In this document: piece after piece, positions 17,217 through 24,327 of the stretch
Numbering within the stretch: position 1 is the first letter of the stretch
Layout of the letters: every line of letters starts with the position of its first letter
Origin: Chloroflexi bacterium bin20
GTDB lineage: Bacteria; Chloroflexota; Anaerolineae; Aggregatilineales; Phototrophicaceae
Reading direction: 5' to 3'
NCBI GenBank assembly: GCA_002238485.1
Contig: MPMG01000002.1
Span: forward strand, 178,689-242,688
Length of the DNA: 64,000 bases
Position numbers and translations under genes: made by a program
Notes under the pieces: model-generated
Databases searched by the model: none
Seen by the model: the letters and a program-made list of their open reading frames with translations, nothing else
Told to the model about the DNA's origin: nothing

Positions 17217-18367
17217 GCGCCGATTTCTTCGCCGAGTTCTCGCCCAGCACGTATGACGAGTGGCTGGCTGCCTTGCGCGATTCGCTATCGGGCGCAGACC
17301 CCGAAAGCCTCGTCACAGACACGGCAGAAGGCATCGCCATCCACCCCCTGCCCCATCCCGACGCCTGCCTTCCCCCTGACTCGTCGGGGGGACTGAGGGG
17401 GGTTGAGCTTCCCCCCGGCCCGTCGGGGCTGGCGAGGGGAGTCACCTCGAAGGGAGTCTGGCTGATCGCGCAGGAGATCAACATAGACGAGCCGCGCGCC
17501 TTCAACAGAGCGCTGCTGGATGCGCTGGCGAATGGGCAGACAGCCATTGCCCTGGATGCGGGACCGCGCTTGCAAACGTCCGCCGACCTGGACAGTGCGC
17601 TGGCTGGCGTCGACCTGGCGCTTTATCCTATCTTTGCGGCGGATGCGCAAGGTTTTGACCGGCTGCGTGCCACTCGCAGCGCAGAGGAAATGACGAAATT
17701 GCGTGGCTGCATCGGCTCGCCAAGCGATGATTACGCTGCGCTGGCAGATCGTTTTTCTGTGCTTGGGGCGGTTTCGCCGGCTTTGGGCTGCGTGGGCATC
17801 GGCACAGCAGAGCAGCATGCAAATGGCGCCAACGCCGTGCAAGAACTGGCTTTCGTTTTGGCGGCTGGCGCAGCTATCTTGCGTGGTCTCTTGGGGCGCG
17901 GGCTGGCTGTCGACACGGTTGCATCCAGGCTGCATGTAACGCTGTGCATCGGCGAAGATTTTTTCATGCAGATCGCCAAGTTCCGCGCGGTCAAGTCGCT
18001 TTGGGCGCAGATGACGCGGGCATTCGGCGCAAGCGAATCAGCGCAGACGATCCGCCTGCATGCCCGCAGTGGCGCGCGCAACAAATCGCAGGAGTCCACG
18101 CACAACAATCTGTTGCGATTGACCTGCGAGGCATTGGCCGCGGCGCTGGCTGGCGTCGACAGCATGACACTGGCTGCCTTTGACGCGCCGCAGGAAGACG
18201 ATTTCTCGCGCCGGCTATCGCGCAATATCCAGTTGATCTTGCAGCACGAGGTGCAGCTGACGCGCTATATCGACTCGGCTGGCGGCAGCTGGCATGTCGA
18301 GCGACTTACGGATGAGTTGGCGCGCCGATCGTGGGCGGCTTTCCAACAAATCGAGGGCAAGCGGTAA
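17213..18367 (+). CDS. Methylmalonyl-CoA mutase-like protein, truncated; repeat-encoded insert near the N-terminus
   Basis: 384 residues starting at GTG 17213, which overlaps the P450 stop. The N-terminus (FSPSTYDEWLAAL, then TDTAEGI) and the core (AALADRFSVLGAVSP, GGSWHVERLTDELARRSWAAF) are those of the mutase catalytic barrel, closest to the small-subunit type. It stops at QQIEGKR, where relatives continue, and has no B12-binding domain. No large subunit is in the window. Residues 53-77 are encoded by two tandem palindromic repeats (17369-17443) and are absent from the family. It may be a decaying or repurposed gene. Confidence 0.75.
   Translation: MSADFFAEFSPSTYDEWLAALRDSLSGADPESLVTDTAEGIAIHPLPHPDACLPPDSSGGLRGVELPPGPSGLARGVTSKGVWLIAQEINIDEPRAFNRALLDALANGQTAIALDAGPRLQTSADLDSALAGVDLALYPIFAADAQGFDRLRATRSAEEMTKLRGCIGSPSDDYAALADRFSVLGAVSPALGCVGIGTAEQHANGANAVQELAFVLAAGAAILRGLLGRGLAVDTVASRLHVTLCIGEDFFMQIAKFRAVKSLWAQMTRAFGASESAQTIRLHARSGARNKSQESTHNNLLRLTCEALAAALAGVDSMTLAAFDAPQEDDFSRRLSRNIQLILQHEVQLTRYIDSAGGSWHVERLTDELARRSWAAFQQIEGKR
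17369..17443. repeat. Two tandem palindromic repeats inside the mutase-like gene
   Basis: Unit A (17369-17407) is CTTCCCCC...GTCGGGGGGACTGAGGGGGG and unit B (17408-17443) is CTTCCCCCCGGCCCGTCGGGG...GGCGAGGGGAG. Both match intergenic units such as 3028-3065. Together they add 75 bases, exactly 25 codons, and read through as LPPDSSGGLRGV / ELPPGPSGLARGV. Confidence 0.8.
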
Positions 18368-18658
18368 CCCTCTAATCCAGGCAGGTCAAGAGGAAGCACA
18401 TACTATGGAATCAGGAAAATTTATGCGTTTGATTGTTCAATCGGAATCTCGGCACCCCCACTGATTTAGGAATTATGTACTTGACGTCGCATTTGAGGCA
18501 AATGCTTGACAAGATAGAGCTTGCTTGCCATATTGCGATACAATTCTGTGATACTATAGTGGCATAATAACTAAGGGCTGGGTGTTTGCGCAGTATGTCA
18601 ATGCAAGTAGCGACTTATGACATTGCCAGACACAACTAGTTGATCGGAGGAAACCAGT
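18368..18658 (+). other. AT-richer non-coding stretch with possible promoter
   Basis: No convincing gene. Base composition is clearly more A/T than its surroundings. TTGACA at 18506-18511 is the best -35 candidate, with a poor -10 (CATATT) 17 bases on; TACTAT at 18552 is another -10-like hexamer. The ribosome site GGAGG for the next gene is at the end of the stretch. Confidence 0.4.
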
Positions 18659-18913
18659 ATGGCGCAATCAGCACGGCAATTTGATAATGAGCCACCTAGA
18701 CAGCCTGTATTGTCGCCTAACGAACAGCGTATCGCCAATGCGGTGGTAGCGGCTCTTAGCCCTAGACTCAATAGCATTGATAATAGGCTGGATAGCATTG
18801 ATAATAGGCTGGATAGCATTGATAAGCGGTTAGATGTCTTGGAGCAAGAGATGCGCGGTGTCAACAAGATATTAGCTGCTGCTGAGCTAATCCCAGATAA
18901 CCCTGACATCTAA
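18659..18913 (+). CDS. Small coiled-coil protein with heptad-length DNA repeats
   Basis: 84 residues with a strong ribosome site (CGGAGGAAACCAGT before ATG). The N-terminal third is polar (ARQFDNEPPRQP), followed by a helical segment and three near-identical heptads (LNSIDNR, LDSIDNR, LDSIDKR) continuing into LDVLEQEM, which would form a parallel coiled coil. No TM segment or known domain. Codon use and base composition differ from the neighbours, and the gene ends against a transposase remnant, so transfer is plausible. Function unknown. Confidence 0.7.
   Translation: MAQSARQFDNEPPRQPVLSPNEQRIANAVVAALSPRLNSIDNRLDSIDNRLDSIDKRLDVLEQEMRGVNKILAAAELIPDNPDI
18767..18829 (+). repeat. Three 21-bp tandem repeats
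   Basis: Three copies of CTGGATAGCATTGATAATAGG with few differences, each encoding exactly one heptad. Copy-number change would lengthen or shorten the coiled coil without changing frame. Confidence 0.9.
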
Positions 18914-19129
18914 CTAATCAAGCCCTGGTAGGTCAGTCGCTTTCTGATGGCGTTGCTGATGATGTGATTCAATCGTACCATTGGGTGGTTGCGGACATTG
19001 CCTTCGTTATAAGCGGAATGCGAATTCATTCACATATTGCCGCGTGCGCATTGTTGACCAATTGTGATACACACCATCGTAGCCACATTTCAGCGCTGCC
19101 CAAACACTCTCTATCCCATTGGTATGCGC
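18910..19129 (-). pseudogene. IS1595/ISXO2-type transposase, C-terminal remnant with frameshift
   Basis: Reading the minus strand from 19129 gives AHTNGIESVWAALKCGYDGV and then YHNWSTMRTRQYVNEFAFR, the hallmark C-terminal block of IS1595-family transposases (HTNxIE...WxxLKRG...YxxEFxxRYN). One extra T near 19010 breaks the frame at TTATAA. Removing it restores YNEGNVRNHPMVRLNHIISN and a TAG stop at 18910. The 5' part is missing and is replaced at 19131 by a palindromic repeat. No functional transposase remains. Confidence 0.8.
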
Positions 19130-19130
19130 C

Positions 19131-19160
19131 ATTCCCAATGATTTTGGGGGACCGAGTGGG
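19131..19160. repeat. Palindromic repeat at the broken end of the transposase remnant
   Basis: ATTCCCAATGATTTTGGGGG then ACCGAGTGGG, the same layout as the unit at 35215. It forms the junction with the truncated transposase. Confidence 0.6.
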
Positions 19161-19178
19161 CAAACACACAGAGGGCTA

Positions 19179-20192
19179 TCACAGCCGCGTCAGATCCACC
19201 GCCATGGCTTCCGCCTGCAGCGCTAACTCCGAAGCCAGGAAACAGCGCGCCTGCGGGATAGCGCTTTCGCCACGCTCGCGGATATCGGCGATGAGGTCAC
19301 GCCCGTAGGTGATTTCTGTATCGCTGCAGTCGATGTAGCGCGCCCCTCGCTGGTCGACCAAGAAGAGGTGACTTTCGCCCGCGCGCCCCGCGATATCAAT
19401 ATTTTTGCGCAGCTCGATCATGCCTTCTGTGCCTACGATGAACAGGCGCACATCGCCCCAGACCGGCAGCCCGGCCGGCGTCAGCCAGTCGACACGGATA
19501 TGCCCGACAGCATGAGCGCTGCGCAACGTCAAATCGCCGAAGTCGTGCATGCGCGGATAGTGACGGAAGCGAAAATTGCCGACCGTCGCCGCGACTACTT
19601 CCGCCTGGTCGCTGCCGGTGAAAAAGAGAAACTGCTCGATCTGGTGGCTGGCCAAGTCGTTGATGATGCCGCCGAAATATTGCCGGTCGAAAGCCCAGGC
19701 CGGACGTTGGACATGCCCAAAGAGCCGATGAGGACCAAATCCGCTGGTCTGCACCACCTGCCCGATAGCGCCCGCCGCCACCAGTTTGCCCGCTTTGACC
19801 GTCGCTTTCTGCGTCAGGTGCTCGCTGAAGTTGACGGAAAAGATGCGCCCGGTCTCTGCCTGGACTTGCCGCGCCCGTTCCAATTGCTTGAAGTCGGTGA
19901 AGGCGGGCTTGTCCGACATGTAATCTTTGCCGTGGCGCATGACGGCGATGCCCAGCTCGGCGCGTTCCTTGGGCACGGCGGCGCTGACGACCAGGTCGAT
20001 GCTTTCGTCTTCCAGGATTTGCCGGATGTTTTCCGCCCGCCGCCCCATGGGGAAGCGCTCTCGGAAGCGCGTTACCCTCGCCTCATCGACATCGTGATAA
20101 GCGACCAAGTCTGCACCTGCCCCCAGCATGACGGCAACTTGCCCATAGATATGCCCGTGTTCAAAGCCGACAGCAGCAAAACGAATGCTCAT
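19179..20192 (-). CDS. Gfo/Idh/MocA-family oxidoreductase
   Basis: 337 residues with an N-terminal NAD(P) Rossmann fold (FAAVGFEHGHIYGQ) and DKPAFTD, the counterpart of the EKP signature. The C-terminal substrate domain includes GGIINDLASHQIEQFLFF. I start at MSIRFAAVG (20192) since the extra upstream residues of the longer frame do not fit. The family oxidises or epimerises sugars and inositols. It is transcribed away from the importer at 20360, sharing a 167-base divergent region, so joint regulation is likely. Confidence 0.9.
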   Translation of the reverse strand: MSIRFAAVGFEHGHIYGQVAVMLGAGADLVAYHDVDEARVTRFRERFPMGRRAENIRQILEDESIDLVVSAAVPKERAELGIAVMRHGKDYMSDKPAFTDFKQLERARQVQAETGRIFSVNFSEHLTQKATVKAGKLVAAGAIGQVVQTSGFGPHRLFGHVQRPAWAFDRQYFGGIINDLASHQIEQFLFFTGSDQAEVVAATVGNFRFRHYPRMHDFGDLTLRSAHAVGHIRVDWLTPAGLPVWGDVRLFIVGTEGMIELRKNIDIAGRAGESHLFLVDQRGARYIDCSDTEITYGRDLIADIRERGESAIPQARCFLASELALQAEAMAVDLTRL

Positions 20193-20359
20193 CGCCTCTA
20201 CCCCGCTGATCGCCCGACGACTTGTCACATTCTCAGGATGGTATTTTTATGTACAATAGACGGTCAGCGCGGGAATCGCAAACTTCACCAGCCTCTTTGG
20301 CATTGGGAGCGTTTCCAGCGCCTGCTCAGTCCATTCTATATTTATGGAGGGGAACGGTT

Positions 20360-21646
20360 ATGAAACACAGAAAGCTGGTATTCATCCTGGCATTGATCGC
20401 GCTGCTGCTGCCAACACTGCTGGTGGCCGCGCAAGATCAAACTGAAGTGCGCATCTCCTGGTGGGGCTCGCAAAATCGTCACGACCGCACCATCGCCGCT
20501 ATCCACCTGTACGAAGAGCTCAACCCGGATATCGACATCGTTTACGAATTCCAGGGTTGGGGCGATCACTGGACGAAGCTGTCGACGCAGGCAGCTGGCG
20601 GTGAATTGCCGGATATCATGCAGCATGATTACGCGCGCATAGAAGAGTGGGTCGCCAATGGCTTGCTGATGCCGCTGGACGGCTACATCGAAAGCGGCAT
20701 CATCGACACCACACACATCGCCGACTCGTCGCTGGCTGGCGGCATGGTCGACGGACAAATGTACGGCATCAACCTGGGCAACAATTCCGAGGTCTTCACG
20801 CTGGATACAGACGCCTTCGCTGCGGCAGGCATCGAACTGCCGGCGCTGGACTGGACCTGGACGCAGTTCGAAGCCATTGCCAACCAGATCCAGGCTGCGC
20901 TGGGCATTCACGGCATCGGCGTTTTGACCAGCGACCAACTGTGGAAATCGCAATACATGGGCTGCTGCGACCAGTGGGCTTACGCGGCCGATGGCATGTC
21001 CCTGGGCTATGAAGACGACCAGCCCCTGATCGACTACTACAATATGCTGCTGAGCTTGCAGGAAAGCGGCGGCATGCAGAGCTATGAAGATTCGGTCGCG
21101 CGTGGCGATCAAGGCGTAGAAGCGCAGCTGATCGTCAGCCAAGAAGCGGCCATGGCCTACCACTGGAGCAACCAGATCGTGGCGGTCTGGAACGCGGCCG
21201 GCGCAGATCGCAGCTTCGTGATGTACCCTATCCCGCGCCCCGAAGGCGGACAATCGCAGAATTACATCAAGCCTTCCATGTTCTTCTCGGTGACCTCACA
21301 GGCAGAAAATCCAGACGAAGCGGCTGCCTTCATCGACTGGTTCGTCAATTCGGTGGAAGCCAACGAGATCCTGGAAGCCGAGCGTGGCGTGCCGGTGTCG
21401 TCGGTTGTGCGCGAGTCGCTGCTGCCGAATCTGGGCCCGGCGCAGGCTGAGATGTTCAACTACCTGGGCCTCATCGAGATGGACAACAGCCCCATCCGCC
21501 CGGCTGACCCGGCTGCCCATGCCGATGTCGTCAGCAACATCTTTGTTCCAGAATTCGTCGAGCCGGTCATGTATGGCATGATCACGCCCGAAGAAGCCGC
21601 GACTTATCTGCGCGAAGAAGCCAACCGCATCCTGGCGGCGCAATAA
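20360..21646 (+). CDS. Family-1 sugar ABC substrate-binding protein
   Basis: 428 residues, signal peptide LLLPTLLVAAQ-DQ with no lipobox. SBP_bac_1 features include VRISWWGSQNRHDR, YEFQGWGDHW and MQHDYARIEEW. Ribosome site GGAGGGGA precedes the chosen ATG; an upstream frame to 20222 carries no signal peptide. TACAAT at 20252 is a possible -10. First gene of an operon with two permeases, a DUF624 protein and a B12-type diol dehydratase, so the imported compound may be a polyol or its glycoside. Confidence 0.92.
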   Translation: MKHRKLVFILALIALLLPTLLVAAQDQTEVRISWWGSQNRHDRTIAAIHLYEELNPDIDIVYEFQGWGDHWTKLSTQAAGGELPDIMQHDYARIEEWVANGLLMPLDGYIESGIIDTTHIADSSLAGGMVDGQMYGINLGNNSEVFTLDTDAFAAAGIELPALDWTWTQFEAIANQIQAALGIHGIGVLTSDQLWKSQYMGCCDQWAYAADGMSLGYEDDQPLIDYYNMLLSLQESGGMQSYEDSVARGDQGVEAQLIVSQEAAMAYHWSNQIVAVWNAAGADRSFVMYPIPRPEGGQSQNYIKPSMFFSVTSQAENPDEAAAFIDWFVNSVEANEILEAERGVPVSSVVRESLLPNLGPAQAEMFNYLGLIEMDNSPIRPADPAAHADVVSNIFVPEFVEPVMYGMITPEEAATYLREEANRILAAQ

Positions 21647-21662
21647 AGGCAGTTCTCCCATA

Positions 21663-21752
21663 GTCCCCCTCCCCGCCGTTTGGGTGGGGGGAATACTGAA
21701 CCTGGCAATTTGTCAAAGCGCCCTTCCCCAACAAAGTCGCCCGGGGAAGGGG
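21663..21752. repeat. Two hairpins between binding-protein and permease genes
   Basis: CCCCCTCCCC...GGGTGGGGGG at 21665-21691, and CCCTTCCCC (21721-21729) pairing exactly with GGGGAAGGG (21743-21751). The stems are related to the dispersed palindromes and sit where differential expression of binding protein over permease is usually achieved. Confidence 0.6.
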
Positions 21753-21774
21753 CAATTTCCCGCATGAGGACTTC

Positions 21775-22710
21775 ATGGCTGCCGCTACGCTGACGAAAGC
21801 CAAGCGCCGCAAACGCTCCAGCTTCGGGCAAGACAACCTGGTCGGCTATTTGTTCATCGGTCCCTGGTTGGCGGCATTCTTCCTTTTCACGCTGATACCA
21901 ATTCTGGTGTCGCTGGCGCTGTCCTTCACCGACTACAATGTCTTGTCCAACAGCGGCGACTTCATCGGGCTGGACAACTTCCAGCGCATGTTCTTTGAAG
22001 ACCGGCGTTACGCGCGTTCGGTCAATGCTACGTTGAAATATGTCGTCTTCGCGGTGCCGCTGCGGCTGGTCTTTGCGCTGGGCGTGGCCATGCTGCTGAA
22101 TACCTGGCGGCGCGGCGTTGGCGTCTATCGCGCGGCTTTTTATGCGCCTTCCATCGTCGGCGGCAGTATCGCTGTGGCTGTCATGTGGCGAGAGATCTTC
22201 GGCAACGACGGTCTGGTCAACTTCACGCTGAACCTGCTGGGTATTGAAGGTCCAAATTGGCTGGGCAGGCCCGAAACCGCCATCTGGACTTTGATCATCC
22301 TGGCGGCCTGGCAGTTTGGCTCGCCGATGTTGATCTTTCTGGCTGGCTTGAAGAATATCCCGAAGCACCTCTACGAATCGGCGGAAATCGATGGCGCGAA
22401 CGCTTTCCAGCGCTTTCTGCGCATCACCCTGCCCATGCTGACGCCGATCATCTTTTTTAATCTCATTATGCAGCTGATCTCCGGCTTCATGGTCTTCACC
22501 CAGGCTTTCATCGTCACCCAGGGCAAGCCGCTGGATACCACCCTGTTCTATGCGCTGTATGTCTATCGCCGTGCCTTTGAACTCAACGAGATGGGCTATG
22601 CCTCGGCCATGGCCTGGGTCATGCTGATGGTCATCGCGCTGTTGACCGCGCTGGTCTTCCGCTCGTCGAGCTATTGGGTGCATTACGAATCGGACGAGGG
22701 ACCGGCCTGA
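21775..22710 (+). CDS. Carbohydrate ABC permease, MalF/UgpA type
   Basis: 311 residues, with a basic N-terminal tail (KAKRRKRSSFG) and six helices. The EAA loop reads YESAEIDGANAFQRFLRI. The stop overlaps the next start by one base (TGATG), so the pair is translationally coupled. Confidence 0.93.
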   Translation: MAAATLTKAKRRKRSSFGQDNLVGYLFIGPWLAAFFLFTLIPILVSLALSFTDYNVLSNSGDFIGLDNFQRMFFEDRRYARSVNATLKYVVFAVPLRLVFALGVAMLLNTWRRGVGVYRAAFYAPSIVGGSIAVAVMWREIFGNDGLVNFTLNLLGIEGPNWLGRPETAIWTLIILAAWQFGSPMLIFLAGLKNIPKHLYESAEIDGANAFQRFLRITLPMLTPIIFFNLIMQLISGFMVFTQAFIVTQGKPLDTTLFYALYVYRRAFELNEMGYASAMAWVMLMVIALLTALVFRSSSYWVHYESDEGPA

Positions 22711-23606
22711 TGGCGGCTGTCGATTTTAGCACGCGCAAGCAAGTCACGCGGCCGCCGACGCCTTGGTATCGGCATCCCCTGGCGCGCTCCATCCTCTATC
22801 ACGGCTTGGTGGCCACCGCCGCGCTGATCATGCTGTATCCGATCTTGTGGCTGGTCGGCAGTTCTTTCAAGCCGCCGGACGAAATCTGGACGAATCAGAC
22901 GGCGATTTTGCCCATCGAACCCTATCCGCAGAATTATCCCAACGGCTGGGCGGGCTTTGGCGGCATCAGCTTCGCCACCTTCTATCGCAACTCGCTCTTT
23001 TACGCCACGCTGGGCACCATCCTCAGCGTCAGCGCCTCGGCGGTAGTCGCCTATGGGTTCGCGCGGGTGCGCTTCCGCGGGCGGCGTCTGTGGTTCGCGA
23101 TTATGCTCTTGACCTTGATGCTGCCGACCCAGGTGCAGATCATCCCGCAGTACATCGTCTTTAAGCAGTTGGGCTGGCTGAATACCTTTTATCCGCTGCT
23201 GCTGCCGCGCATCGGCGGCTCGGCATTCTTCATCTTCATGATCATCCAGTTCATCCGCAGCATCCCGGTCGACCTGGACGAAGCCGCCATGATCGACGGC
23301 GCAAGCAAAGTTGGCATCTTCCTGCGCGTCATCCTGCCCCAGCTCACGCCCGCCATCATCACCGCCGCCATATTTTCTTTCTACTGGACCTGGGACGAAT
23401 TCCTCGTCCCCTTGATCTATTTGAACAGCCCCGAGCTGTATCTGGTGTCGCTGGCGCTGCGCACCTTTTCCGATCCCTCGGGGCAGACCGATTGGGGCGC
23501 TATCTTCGCCATGTCGGCGCTGTCGCTGCTGCCGGTCTTCGTCATCTTCATCACATTCCAACGCTACCTGGTGGAAGGCATCTCGACCACCGGCTTGAAA
23601 GGCTAG
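22710..23606 (+). CDS. Carbohydrate ABC permease, MalG/UgpE type
   Basis: 298 residues, six helices, EAA loop LDEAAMIDGASKVGIFLRV and the typical C-terminal GISTTGLKG. Partner of the gene at 21775. No ATPase is encoded in this operon. Confidence 0.93.
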   Translation: MAAVDFSTRKQVTRPPTPWYRHPLARSILYHGLVATAALIMLYPILWLVGSSFKPPDEIWTNQTAILPIEPYPQNYPNGWAGFGGISFATFYRNSLFYATLGTILSVSASAVVAYGFARVRFRGRRLWFAIMLLTLMLPTQVQIIPQYIVFKQLGWLNTFYPLLLPRIGGSAFFIFMIIQFIRSIPVDLDEAAMIDGASKVGIFLRVILPQLTPAIITAAIFSFYWTWDEFLVPLIYLNSPELYLVSLALRTFSDPSGQTDWGAIFAMSALSLLPVFVIFITFQRYLVEGISTTGLKG

Positions 23607-23607
23607 T

Positions 23608-24294
23608 TTGGCTGCCGTGCTGGACAGCGGCTTTTATGCCCAGGCCGAGCGCATCGGCACATTTCTGCTCAGCAACTTGATCAGCGCCTTTCTGCTGATG
23701 ACAGGCATCGGCGCGCCACTGGGATTGCTGGGCATCTTCGCCGTGATGAACGAATGGGCGCTGGGACGGCAGCCAGAATTCTTCCGCGTCTATTTGGGCG
23801 CGTTGCGCAGTCGCTGGCGGGCGGCGCTGCTGCTGGGTCTCGTCGATTTGCTGGCCGGCGCGCTCATCGCCATGAACCTCAGCATTTTCCCGGCTATGGC
23901 GCTGCAAGACTTCCCGACCATCCTGTCGCTGACCATGACCATTTTCGCAGCTGTGACCCTGCTGATGGCGAATCTCTATGCCTGGTCGCTGCTTTCGCTG
24001 CTGCGGCTGCCCCTGCGCGCCACCATCCGTCTGAGCCTGTTCCTGGTTTTGAGCCAGCCCTGGCGCAGCCTGGCATTCACCCTTGCGGCGCTGCTGCCCC
24101 TGGTCGCCAGCCTCTTTCTGCCCATCGCCTTCGCCTTGATTCTCACACTCTCGATCTCGGGCTACATCACGGCGCGCGGCGTGCTCTGGGCGCTGGAGGC
24201 GCAGTTCCCGCGTGACGAATTCAGCGCACTACTGGCCGACGCCGCGGACGACACATCGCCAAGCCCGGTCGACATCGGCACGCGAGCGCGTTAA
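23608..24294 (+). CDS. DUF624 (YesL-like) membrane protein
   Basis: 228 residues, about five hydrophobic helices. It matches the DUF624/YesL family, which is recurrently encoded beside CUT1 sugar importers and whose function is unknown. Start taken as TTG 23608, placed 7 bases after GAAAGG at the end of the permease gene. The position between importer and dehydratase genes points to an accessory role in the same transport system. Confidence 0.78.
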   Translation: MAAVLDSGFYAQAERIGTFLLSNLISAFLLMTGIGAPLGLLGIFAVMNEWALGRQPEFFRVYLGALRSRWRAALLLGLVDLLAGALIAMNLSIFPAMALQDFPTILSLTMTIFAAVTLLMANLYAWSLLSLLRLPLRATIRLSLFLVLSQPWRSLAFTLAALLPLVASLFLPIAFALILTLSISGYITARGVLWALEAQFPRDEFSALLADAADDTSPSPVDIGTRAR

Positions 24295-24327
24295 ACTCGG
24301 GTGAGGAAGATAGAGGAGTCGAGATTC

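Noticed and set aside
18767-18829. CRISPR-like direct repeats
   Set aside because: The 21-bp units are contiguous without spacers and encode coiled-coil heptads in a good reading frame; no cas genes are nearby.
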